NCBI RefSeq assembly: GCF_002102255.1
Contig: NZ_LQPH01000041.1
Coordinates: forward strand, 1-61,432
Length of the DNA: 61,432 nt
Reading direction: 5' to 3'
Origin: Mycobacterium nebraskense
GTDB taxonomy: Bacteria; Actinomycetota; Actinomycetes; Mycobacteriales; Mycobacteriaceae
Position 1 is the stretch's first letter, and the number at the start of each line of letters is the position of its first letter. Positions 19,573-27,848 of the stretch are shown one piece after another. The translations under genes were made by a program, and so were the position numbers. Under the pieces are notes generated by a model. It was not told the origin of the DNA and did no database searches. It saw only the letters and a program-made list of their open reading frames with translations.

Positions 19573-19881
19573 TCAGGTCACCTCGAAGCCGAGGCGCCGG
19601 GCCGCCCGCGCCTTCTGGCGGCTGGCACGCAGCCGCCGCAACCGCTTCACCAGCATCGGGTCGGCGGCCAGAGCCTCGGGCCGGTCGACGAGCGCGTTGA
19701 GCACTTGGTAGTAGCGCGTCGCCGACATCGAGAACAGCTCTTTGATCGCTTCCTCTTTTACGCCCGCGAATTTCCACCACTGACGTTCGAAGGCGAGGAT
19801 GTCGTGCTCGCGGCGGGTGAGTCCATCTGCAATCTCAGAATCGTCCCCCGATCGATTTGCCCGCGCCATGGCGCTGTCCAT
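19573..19881 (-). CDS. DUF3263 small protein (Rv0430-like)
   Basis: This 102-residue protein is highly conserved in mycobacteria. The core motif ILAFERQWWKFAGVKEEAI begins near residue 30, followed by FSMSATRYYQVLN and a strongly basic C-terminus (KRLRRLRASRQKARAARR). The basic tail and helix-turn-helix-like centre suggest nucleic-acid binding, but function is not established. I chose the ATG at 19881, behind an AGGGGAAG ribosome site. An in-frame upstream extension to 19977 is probably untranslated. It precedes virR by 18 bases. Confidence 0.9.
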   Translation of the reverse strand: MDSAMARANRSGDDSEIADGLTRREHDILAFERQWWKFAGVKEEAIKELFSMSATRYYQVLNALVDRPEALAADPMLVKRLRRLRASRQKARAARRLGFEVT

Positions 19882-20084
19882 ATAGCTTCCCCTGGACCCT
19901 TCCGGCGAATTCTCGGCTGCTCTGATGACTTGACTTACCTGAGGGCGTGTTTCGGCGAATATTGAACCACGGCGCAAACCCTCAAGCCGTCATCCAGACC
20001 CGCGAGTCGGCCGATTGCCTCAGATTGCCCGTACTCAAGATCGCCGGCTTCGATGCCCACGCGCGTGCGGTAGCTTAGCCGACC

Positions 20085-20678
20085 ATGGCAGTCGTACCAA
20101 TCCGGATCGTCGGCGATCCGGTCTTGCACACCCCGACGCAGCCGGTGCCCGTCGGCGCCGACGGCTCGCTGCCGGCGGACCTGCCGGAGCTGATCGCCGA
20201 CATGTACGACACCATGGACGCCGCGCACGGAGTCGGCCTGGCCGCCAACCAGATCGGGGTCGGGCTGCGCGTCTTCGTCTACGACTGCGCCGACGACCGC
20301 GGCAGGACCGACCGCCGCCGCGGCGTGGTCGTCAACCCGGTGCTGGAAACCTCCGAGGTACCGGAGACCATGCCCGATCCGGACGACGATGACGAGGGTT
20401 GCCTCTCTGTCCCCGGCGAGTCGTTTCCCACCGGCCGCGCCACCTGGGCGCGGGTCACCGGTCTGGATGCCGACGGCAAGCCGGTCGACATCGAGGGCAC
20501 CGGCCTGTTCGCGCGCATGCTGCAGCACGAAACCGGGCACCTGGACGGCTTTCTGTACCTGGACCGTCTCATCGGTCGCCACGCCCGCAGCGCCAAGCGC
20601 GCCGTCAAGGCGCACGGCTGGGGCGTGCCCGGCCTGTCGTGGCTGCCGGGCGAAGGGCCGGACCCCTTCGGTCACTGA
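20085..20678 (+). CDS. def: peptide deformylase
   Basis: Def removes the formyl group from the N-terminal Met of new proteins and uses a ferrous iron or zinc centre. All three motifs are present in the 197 residues: [10 protein letters not shown] (49-58), EGCLSVPG with metal ligand C106, and QHETGH with H148, catalytic E149 and H152. A family-specific acidic insert (DPDDDDE) precedes motif 2, as in M. tuberculosis. The stop shares a base with the GNAT start (TGATG). Confidence 0.97.
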   Translation: MAVVPIRIVGDPVLHTPTQPVPVGADGSLPADLPELIADMYDTMDAAHGVGLAANQIGVGLRVFVYDCADDRGRTDRRRGVVVNPVLETSEVPETMPDPDDDDEGCLSVPGESFPTGRATWARVTGLDADGKPVDIEGTGLFARMLQHETGHLDGFLYLDRLIGRHARSAKRAVKAHGWGVPGLSWLPGEGPDPFGH

Positions 20679-21514
20679 TGGTCTCGTGGCCGGACGTGGG
20701 CACGCGGGTGACGCTTCGCTACCGGCGTCCGGCCGGCTCGGTCCCGCCGCTGACCGATGCGGTGGGACACCTGCTGGCGGTCGGCCCGGTGGTGCGGGTT
20801 CGGACGAAGACGGGCGCGGTCGTCGAAGTGGCGGCCGACGACGTGGTCGCCCTGCGGGTGCTGACCGACGCACCGGTACGCACCTCCGAAATCCGGGCGC
20901 TCGAGCATGCGGCCGCCGCGGCGTCGCCGGGCGTGGAACGGGCCTGGCTCGAAGGCTGGCTGCTGCGCGCCGGCGATGGGGTCAATTATGCTGTGCCACT
21001 CGATGTTTCGGCTCATGCCGGTACCGTTGCAGCGATCGCGGCCTGGTATGAGCGCCGCGGCCTGACACCGCGACTGGCGATTCCGGATCGTTTGTTGCAG
21101 CTGCCTTCGGGGCTGAGCGCCGAACACACCGAACGCGTTTTGGTGCGCGCCGTCTCCGCTTCGGCACCGGCCGAACCCGACCCGTCCATCACGCTGTCGG
21201 CCGGCCCGGACCTCACCGACGGCGAGCTGATGGTCGGCATTCATTCCGGCGCGCCGATCGCGCGCGCGGCGGTGACCGATGCGCCCGACGGCACGCGGTG
21301 GGTGGGCCTGTCGGCAACGCGCACAGCCGAAGACCAAGCCACCACGGCGACGTGCGAGGCGCTGTTGGCCTGGGCCGCCGCGAGGGGCGCGACGCGCGGC
21401 TACTTGGTCGTCCCCGGCACCGGCACGATGCCACTCGCCGACGCGCTGGGCTTCCGGGCGCACCACCGTCGCCGCTACTTCCCGGCCCGCTCTGCCGCCT
21501 GGGATACGGTCTAG
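20678..21514 (+). CDS. GNAT-family N-acetyltransferase (Rv0428c-like)
   Basis: This 278-residue protein has an N-terminal SH3-like barrel (about 1-65, beginning VSWPDVGTRVTLRYRR) and a C-terminal GNAT fold. The acetyl-CoA region is around WVGLSATRTAEDQATTATCE, followed by the closing GFRAHHRRRYF. The acceptor is unknown. I chose the ATG overlapping the def stop. A longer frame starting at 20399 runs antiphase through def. Position between def and xthA matches Rv0428c, and all three genes are transcribed together. Confidence 0.9.
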   Translation: MVSWPDVGTRVTLRYRRPAGSVPPLTDAVGHLLAVGPVVRVRTKTGAVVEVAADDVVALRVLTDAPVRTSEIRALEHAAAAASPGVERAWLEGWLLRAGDGVNYAVPLDVSAHAGTVAAIAAWYERRGLTPRLAIPDRLLQLPSGLSAEHTERVLVRAVSASAPAEPDPSITLSAGPDLTDGELMVGIHSGAPIARAAVTDAPDGTRWVGLSATRTAEDQATTATCEALLAWAAARGATRGYLVVPGTGTMPLADALGFRAHHRRRYFPARSAAWDTV

Positions 21515-21516
21515 CC

Positions 21517-22338
21517 ATGCCCGAAGGGGTCCTCCGGCTGGCCACCTGGAACGTGAATTCGATTCGCAGCCGCCTGCCCCGCGTCGTCGACTGGCTGGCC
21601 CGCGCCGACGTCGACGTGCTGGCCATGCAGGAGACCAAGTGTTCCGACAGCCAATTCCCCACCCTGCCGTTCTTCGAACTCGGCTACGAGGTAGCGCATG
21701 TCGGCTTCAATCAGTGGAACGGCGTGGCGATCGCGTCGCGCGTGGGCCTCGACAATATGGAGATCGGCTTCGACGGCCAGCCCACCTGGAGCAGCAAGCC
21801 GGAGGTGGCCGCGACGGCCGAAGCCCGCGCGCTGGCCGCCACCTGCGGCGGGATCCGGGTCTGGAGCCTTTACGTGCCCAACGGCCGCGCGCTGGGCGAT
21901 CCACACTACACCTACAAGCTGGAATGGCTTGCCGCACTGCGTGATACGGCAGCCGGATGGTTGCGCGACGATCCCACCGCGCAGATCGCGCTGGCCGGCG
22001 ACTGGAACATCGCCCCGACAGACGACGACGTCTGGAGCACCGAATTCTATGCCGGCGCCACCCACGTCTCCGAGCCGGAGCGCCGCGCGTTCGGCGCCAT
22101 CGTCGACGCGCAATTCACCGACGTGGTAAGGCCTTTCGCGCCCGGCCCGGGCGTGTACACCTACTGGGACTACACCCAGCTGCGGTTCCCGAAACGGCAA
22201 GGCATGCGCATCGACTTCATCCTTGCCTCCCCGGAATTGGCCGGCCGCGTGACGGACGCCCAGATCGTCCGCGACGAACGCAAGGGAAAAGCCGCCAGCG
22301 ATCACGCACCGGTACAGATCGATATCCGGCGCGACTGA
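21517..22338 (+). CDS. xthA: exodeoxyribonuclease III / AP endonuclease
   Basis: XthA is the exonuclease III-type enzyme that cuts at abasic sites in base excision repair. The 273-residue protein shows the EEP fold. LATWNVNSIRSR lies near 8-19, the metal-binding Glu in MQETKCSD near 39, YVPNGRALG near 120, GDWNIAPTDDD near 160, and the terminal SDHAPV His near 265. The ATG is 2 bases past the GNAT stop, so it belongs to the same operon. The 3' flank of about 200 bases is AT-rich and probably contains the promoter of the next gene. Confidence 0.96.
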   Translation: MPEGVLRLATWNVNSIRSRLPRVVDWLARADVDVLAMQETKCSDSQFPTLPFFELGYEVAHVGFNQWNGVAIASRVGLDNMEIGFDGQPTWSSKPEVAATAEARALAATCGGIRVWSLYVPNGRALGDPHYTYKLEWLAALRDTAAGWLRDDPTAQIALAGDWNIAPTDDDVWSTEFYAGATHVSEPERRAFGAIVDAQFTDVVRPFAPGPGVYTYWDYTQLRFPKRQGMRIDFILASPELAGRVTDAQIVRDERKGKAASDHAPVQIDIRRD

Positions 22339-22542
22339 ATCGCGATTACTTCGCGCCCCGCGCATAACCAGGTTAAGCTCAGGCAAATTAAATGCGGCTG
22401 CTCGTTGTCTGCGCGTTTGCAAGGTGGCAGGCTTTGATTTGTTAGAAGCGACAAATAGTGTTGTTTTGCTGTTAACGATGCGTTCAGCGGCCTCGCTGGT
22501 GACGCGGGTTCACGGCAAGGGCAGGAAAGCCAGGGAGTCATC

Positions 22543-22992
22543 ATGAGTGTCATCGGCGGAGCGGTCCGAGGCGTGGGTCAGGCGGTGAGTCGCGTGGCGA
22601 CCACGACGACCGCGGCCGCCGGCGCTGTGGGTGGCGCGGCGGTCAACGGAGTCATCGGCGGGGTCACCGGAGCCGCCGAAGGCGTCAAAAAGGGAATGAG
22701 TAGCGGCAGCCACTCGGCGCCGGCGGCCGCGGTGGCCTTCGGCGCGCTGGGCGTCGCGGGACTGGTCGAGTGGCCGGTGCTGCTGGCGGTCGGCGGCAGC
22801 GCCCTGTTGCTGCAGAAACTGAGCAGCCGCAAGCGGGAACCGGCCAAGCCAACGGCAAAGGCGAGCCTCAAGGCGGTGCCGGTGGAACCGGCCCCGCAAA
22901 AAGCCGCGCCACAGAAAGCGGCCGCCAAGTCGACGGCCAAGAAGGCGGCCGGGCGCCGGCCCGGCGGCAGTCAGTTGCGTAGCACCAACTAA
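22543..22992 (+). CDS. small Ala/Lys-rich membrane-associated protein (Rv0426c-like)
   Basis: This 149-residue protein begins with Gly/Ala/Thr-rich repeats (1-55). A hydrophobic stretch follows at about 62-88 containing LVEWPVLLAVGG. It ends in a long Lys/Ala/Pro tail with QKAAPQKAA-type repeats that resembles histone-like tails. Function is unknown. It lies 20 bases before ctpH and keeps this position in M. tuberculosis. The EWPV core is echoed by DWPV in the small protein that follows ctpH, so both may be membrane partners of the pump (inference). Confidence 0.85.
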   Translation: MSVIGGAVRGVGQAVSRVATTTTAAAGAVGGAAVNGVIGGVTGAAEGVKKGMSSGSHSAPAAAVAFGALGVAGLVEWPVLLAVGGSALLLQKLSSRKREPAKPTAKASLKAVPVEPAPQKAAPQKAAAKSTAKKAAGRRPGGSQLRSTN

Positions 22993-23012
22993 CGGGACTG
23001 TCCGAACCCGCT

Positions 23013-26000
23013 TTGAGCATTGCGACCGCGTTACGACGATCTATGCCGTTGCGCGCCGTCGCGACCGGCGTCCAGGCGACCACCTCCCTCGTCGAGGCCG
23101 GCATCACCATCGCCGCGATTCCGCTGCGCGAAGGTGCCCGGGCGATCTCGGGCGAGCTGCCCCAGGAGATACCGGCAACACTGAGCCGGCGGTGCTGGCG
23201 CGGTGCGGAGCGGGCCTGGATCGAGGTCCGCGGCCTGGACGGCGCCACGAATGACGAACTCGGGCGCGCGGTGCTCGACGGGATGCTGGCCCATCCCGGG
23301 GTCACGTCGGCCGGCCTGAACTACCCGCTGTCGCGTGTGGTGGTCACCATCGGCGACGCGGACACGTCGCTGCGCGACCTATGCCGCATCGTCGACGCCG
23401 CCGAGAGGCATTGCGGCTCAGAAAAAGTGGTGAGGCCGGCGGCACCCCCGACGAGTCTGCCGGGCGACGGCGTGGTGCTGACGACGCGGGCCGCCACCGC
23501 GGCCGCCAGCGCGGCCGGGCTGGGCATAGCGCTGACCGGCCGGGCGCTGCGCTGGCCACGCATGCCCATCGGTGTCCTGGCGGGTGTGGTGGCCATCGAC
23601 TACCAACCGTGGCTGCGCCGTCTGCTCGAGGACCGCATCGGCCGGCCCGCGACCGACACCGTACTGACGCTGGCCATGACGGCCGCCGAAACCGTCACGC
23701 TGTCTCCCGCATCGTTGTCGGTGGGTCTGCTGATGCAGTCGCTGAAAGCCGCCGAATGCCGGGCGGAAGCGCGCGCCTGGGTCCGGCACGAGCCGCAGCT
23801 GGCCAGTCACGCCGATCACCCGCACACCGACCCGTCGGCGGGTTCGAAGCCGCCGCGCGGCCGGCCCGCCGACCACCACGCCGATCGATTCGCGCTCGTC
23901 CAGGCGATCAGCGCCGGGATCGTCGGCGCCACCACCCGAAACCTCAACCAGGCGGCCCTGGCCGTCCTGGTGACCACCCCGGCGGCCAACCGCACCACGC
24001 CGGAGGCCTTCGCCGCGGCGCTCGGCCAGGGGTTGGCCGACCGGCACGCGGTCCTGTCGTTGCGTCCGGAGGCGCTGCGCCGCCTGGACCGGGTGGACGC
24101 GATCGTCATCGACCCCCGCGTGTTGTGCACCAAGAGCTTGCGGGTGTCGCTCATCCGCGGCGCCCGGGAAGCCGAGCTCCCCGCGGCATGGTCGCGCGCC
24201 CAGCTGATGCTGGAGAATGTTCGCCTGCGCCCGGGCTGGCACCCGGTGCCCGGAATATCGCCCAGTACGCCGACTTCCAAAGCGGAGGCGCTTTTCTGCT
24301 TCACGCACGACCCGTTGGCGTCGGCCGTTGTCGCCGAGGCGCACCGGACGGGATCCGAATTGGTTTCGGTCGAGGACGATTCGCTGGGCGAATTGCGCCC
24401 CGCGTTCGACGAGATCAGGCCGCTGGAGCGGGCGTCCATCGACGACGCCCTGGCCGGCGCCGTGGCGGATCTGCAGGCGGCGGGCCGCACCGTCGCCGTG
24501 CTGTCGTCGCCTGGGGCGCAATCGATTTGGTCGGCCGACGTGGCGCTGGGCATGATGCCCGAGCCCGGGGCCGGCCCACCGCCGTGGTACGCCGACCTGC
24601 TGCTGCCCGACCTGGCGGCCGCCTGGCGGGTGCTGCACGCGCTCCCGGCGGCCCGGGCCGCCGCCCAACGCGGCGCCGGGATCTCGGCCGGCGCAACGGC
24701 GATGGGCTCGCTGCTGATGATCCCAGGTGTCCGTGGCATCGGGCGCGGACCGGTGACCAGCGGCGCGGCGGCCGGTCTGCTGTCGGGATATCTGTTGGCG
24801 CGCGGCATCATCAAGGCGGACACGCCGCGCCCGGCTCCCGTCCGGGAATGGCATGCGATGGCGGTCGAGCACGTCCGCAGGGCGTTGCCGCCGCCCGGCT
24901 CCGAGCCGGCCGGCGATCCAAGGCAACTCGCGCTGGCCACCCTCGGTGCCCCGCAACCCGAAACGCCCATGCACGCCTTGCTGCAGTTTCTGGCCGCCGT
25001 CCGCGCCGAGTTGACCGACCCGCTGACCCCCGTGCTGGCGGTCGGCTCGGCGGCCAGCGCGGTGCTCGGCTCGCCGGTCGACGCCGTCCTGGTCTTCTCG
25101 GTGTTGGCCGGGAACTCGATGCTCGCCGCCAGCCAGCGGCTGCGCGCCGAAAACCGGCTGAATCATCTTCTGGCACAACAGATCCCACCGGCACGCAAGG
25201 TCGTATCCGATGACGCCGGGGATCGGGTGTACACCGACGTCATCGCGGCGCAGCTGCAGCCCGGCGACGTCATCGAGGTGCGCACCCACGAGGTTGTGCC
25301 CGCCGACGCCAGGATCATCGACGAGGTCGACGTCGAGGTTGACGAGTCGACGCTGACCGGTGAGTCGCTGTCGGTGGAGAAGCAGGTCGAGCCAACGCCC
25401 GGCGCCACTCTCGCCGAACGCCGCTGCATGCTCTACGCCGGGACGACCGTGGTGGCGGGTACCGCGGTGGCGGTCGTCACCGCGGTCGGGGCCGACACCC
25501 AGGAACGCCGCGCCGCCGAGCTGGTTTCCGGCGACCTGTCGTCGGACATCGGTCTGCAGCACCAGCTCAGCCAACTCACCAACCGGGCCTTCCCGGTCAG
25601 CATGACCGGCGGCGCACTGGTCAGCGTGCTGGGGCTGTTGCGGGGCTCGGTCCTGCGCCAGGCGGTCGCCAGCGGGATCGCCATCGCCGTCGCGGCGGTT
25701 CCCGAGGGGATGCCGTTGGTGGCGACCCTGGCGCAGGCGGCGTCGGCGCGGCGGCTGACGAAGTTCGGCGCGCTGGTCCGCGTGCCGCGTTCGGTGGAGG
25801 CGCTCGGCCGCATCGACGTGGTCTGCTTCGACAAGACCGGAACGCTCAGCCAAAACCGTCTGCGGGTGGCCGAGGTCGTTGCGGCGCCGGGAACTTCGCG
25901 CGAAGAGGTGCTGCGCTGCGCGGCGCACGCCGCGCCGCCGTCCAACGGCAACCCGCACGTGCACGCCACCGACGTCGCCATCGTCGAGGCCGCTTCAGCC

Positions 26001-27458
26001 GCCCTTGGGGCCGTGAACGGCCACAACTCGACCGCACCCGTCGCGCACCTGCCGTTCCGCTCCGGCCGGTCCTTCTCCGCCTCCGTCACGGACACCGAGC
26101 TGGCCGTCAAGGGTGCGCCCGAAGTGGTGCTGGCCGCCTGCGGGGACGTGAGCCCGGCCATGGAGGAGACGGTCGCTCACATGGCAGGCAGCGGCCTGCG
26201 GGTGATCGCGGTGGCGCGGCGGCAGCTGAGCCCCGCCCAGGCACAGGCGATCCAGCGGGAGCCCGACGACATCGCCGAGTTCGCCCGGGACGGGCTGACC
26301 CTGACCGGGTTCCTGGGATTGTCCGATACCCCGCGCGGCGAAGCGGCCCGCCTGCTCGGGGATCTGCGCCGGCTTTCGGTGGGCGTCAAGCTGATCACCG
26401 GCGACCATCCGATCACGGCCAAGGCCATCGCCGAGGAGCTCGGTCTGAGCGTCACCGCCGAGCAGGTTATCAGCGGCGCCGACTGGGATGCCTTGTCGCG
26501 CAAGGATCAAGAACGGGTGGTGACCGAGCGGGTGATCTTCGCCCGGATGACACCGGAGAACAAGGTCCAGGTCGTTCAAACCCTCGAGAGCGCGGGTGTG
26601 CGCACCGCCATGGTCGGTGACGGGGCCAACGACGCCGCCGCCACCCGCGCCGCCACCGTCGGCATCGGCGTTGTCGCCGGCGGCAGCGACCCGGCGCACA
26701 TGGCCGCCGACGTGGTGCTGGTCGACGCCCGCATCGAGGGCCTGCTGCACGCCATCGAAGAGGGACGCCAACTCTGGCAACGAGTGCAGGCGGCGGTGTC
26801 CGTGCTGCTCGGCGGAAACGCCGGCGAGGTGTTGTTCGCCATCATCGGCAGCGCGATCACCGGGACCTCGCCGCTGAACACGCGGCAGCTGCTCTTGGTG
26901 AACATGATGACCGACGCGCTGCCGGCGGCGGCCCTCGCGGTCAGCAAGCCCAGCGGCCGGGTCGACCCGGGCATCTCGAGCGTTCGGGGCCCGGATCAGC
27001 CCGCGTTGTGGCGTGCCGTCGCCATCCGCGGCGTCACCACCGCCGCCGCGACGACGGCGGCTTGGGCGATGGGCAGTGTCACCGGTCGCCCCCAACGGGC
27101 ATCCACCGTCGCGCTGGTCGCCCTGGTGGGCGCCGAGCTGGGTCAAACGCTGCTGGATTCACACGCCCCGCTGGTGGTGTTCACCGCGGTGGGCTCGCTC
27201 GCGGCGATGGGGACGCTGATCAGCATCCCGGTGGTCAGCCAATTGCTCGGCTGCACACCGCTGGGTCCAGTTGGCTGGGCACAGGGGCTGGGATCCGCTG
27301 CCGCGGCGACCGTCGCGATAGGCGTTTTGAATCGTGCGCTGACGGATCCGGACAAATCGGCCGATGCACCCGTTGAGGTGGGTGAACCTCGACGACCCCA
27401 GCGCGCCACAGCAGCGCATAGAGTTCCAGTAACGGCACCTTCAGCACCAGAGCAATAG
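23013..27458 (+). CDS. ctpH: large P-type cation-transporting ATPase CtpH
   Basis: CtpH is a P2-type metal-cation pump of the plasma membrane with an unusually long N-terminal region (about 650 residues) before the canonical core. The core is complete: actuator TLTGES near 780, phosphorylation motif DKTGTLS with Asp near 940, and hinge GDGANDAAA near 1202. C-terminal membrane helices follow. The fold resembles calcium-type (P2A) pumps; the cation is not established. The frame starts on TTG at 23013. An ATG 30 bases in is an alternative. Total length is 1481 residues, near the roughly 1540 I recall for M. tuberculosis CtpH. Rv0426c-like and Rv0424c-like small genes flank it. Confidence 0.95.
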   Translation: MSIATALRRSMPLRAVATGVQATTSLVEAGITIAAIPLREGARAISGELPQEIPATLSRRCWRGAERAWIEVRGLDGATNDELGRAVLDGMLAHPGVTSAGLNYPLSRVVVTIGDADTSLRDLCRIVDAAERHCGSEKVVRPAAPPTSLPGDGVVLTTRAATAAASAAGLGIALTGRALRWPRMPIGVLAGVVAIDYQPWLRRLLEDRIGRPATDTVLTLAMTAAETVTLSPASLSVGLLMQSLKAAECRAEARAWVRHEPQLASHADHPHTDPSAGSKPPRGRPADHHADRFALVQAISAGIVGATTRNLNQAALAVLVTTPAANRTTPEAFAAALGQGLADRHAVLSLRPEALRRLDRVDAIVIDPRVLCTKSLRVSLIRGAREAELPAAWSRAQLMLENVRLRPGWHPVPGISPSTPTSKAEALFCFTHDPLASAVVAEAHRTGSELVSVEDDSLGELRPAFDEIRPLERASIDDALAGAVADLQAAGRTVAVLSSPGAQSIWSADVALGMMPEPGAGPPPWYADLLLPDLAAAWRVLHALPAARAAAQRGAGISAGATAMGSLLMIPGVRGIGRGPVTSGAAAGLLSGYLLARGIIKADTPRPAPVREWHAMAVEHVRRALPPPGSEPAGDPRQLALATLGAPQPETPMHALLQFLAAVRAELTDPLTPVLAVGSAASAVLGSPVDAVLVFSVLAGNSMLAASQRLRAENRLNHLLAQQIPPARKVVSDDAGDRVYTDVIAAQLQPGDVIEVRTHEVVPADARIIDEVDVEVDESTLTGESLSVEKQVEPTPGATLAERRCMLYAGTTVVAGTAVAVVTAVGADTQERRAAELVSGDLSSDIGLQHQLSQLTNRAFPVSMTGGALVSVLGLLRGSVLRQAVASGIAIAVAAVPEGMPLVATLAQAASARRLTKFGALVRVPRSVEALGRIDVVCFDKTGTLSQNRLRVAEVVAAPGTSREEVLRCAAHAAPPSNGNPHVHATDVAIVEAASAALGAVNGHNSTAPVAHLPFRSGRSFSASVTDTELAVKGAPEVVLAACGDVSPAMEETVAHMAGSGLRVIAVARRQLSPAQAQAIQREPDDIAEFARDGLTLTGFLGLSDTPRGEAARLLGDLRRLSVGVKLITGDHPITAKAIAEELGLSVTAEQVISGADWDALSRKDQERVVTERVIFARMTPENKVQVVQTLESAGVRTAMVGDGANDAAATRAATVGIGVVAGGSDPAHMAADVVLVDARIEGLLHAIEEGRQLWQRVQAAVSVLLGGNAGEVLFAIIGSAITGTSPLNTRQLLLVNMMTDALPAAALAVSKPSGRVDPGISSVRGPDQPALWRAVAIRGVTTAAATTAAWAMGSVTGRPQRASTVALVALVGAELGQTLLDSHAPLVVFTAVGSLAAMGTLISIPVVSQLLGCTPLGPVGWAQGLGSAAAATVAIGVLNRALTDPDKSADAPVEVGEPRRPQRATAAHRVPVTAPSAPEQ

Positions 27459-27561
27459 ATGAAACTAACGGATCGCCCCCGGTGTCGGTCATCGTCGACA
27501 TAGGTCCGACGGTGGCCGCACGACCCGGCGAATCGGCAAACCCTTCGTTACTGAAAGGCAA

Positions 27562-27840
27562 ATGATGGCGGAAAAGAAGGCGCGCAGGGGGACGTCGCAG
27601 CGCGAAGCGGTGCAAAAGATCCGCGAGGGCGAAACGTTCCATGTAAATCTTCCGGTGCTCGGTCCGATGGAGATTCCCCGGCCCGAGCAGCTGGCCTATT
27701 TCGGGGGCCTGGCCGCCCTCGCGGCGCTCGAACTCATCGACTGGCCCGTGGCCGTGGTCATCGCCGCCGGCCACATCCTGGCGAGCAACCACCACAACAA
27801 GCTCCTGGAAGAGCTCGGCGAGGCCATGGAAGAGGCTTGA
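27562..27840 (+). CDS. small membrane-associated protein (Rv0424c-like)
   Basis: This 92-residue protein has a basic N-terminus, a central PEQLAYFGGLAALAAL segment running into a hydrophobic helix with ELIDWPVAVVIAAGH, and an acidic C-terminal helix. It could start at either of two adjacent ATG codons. Function is unknown. Gene order (small protein, ctpH, this gene) is the same in M. tuberculosis. The central segment resembles that of the 22543 gene, which hints that both interact with the same membrane partner. It converges on the signalling operon with 8 bases between stops. Confidence 0.85.
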   Translation: MMAEKKARRGTSQREAVQKIREGETFHVNLPVLGPMEIPRPEQLAYFGGLAALAALELIDWPVAVVIAAGHILASNHHNKLLEELGEAMEEA

Positions 27841-27848
27841 GCACAGGC

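Noticed and set aside
23381..25964. 610- and 848-codon ORFs within ctpH
   Set aside because: They are arginine- and glycine-rich shadow frames of a confidently identified P-type ATPase.
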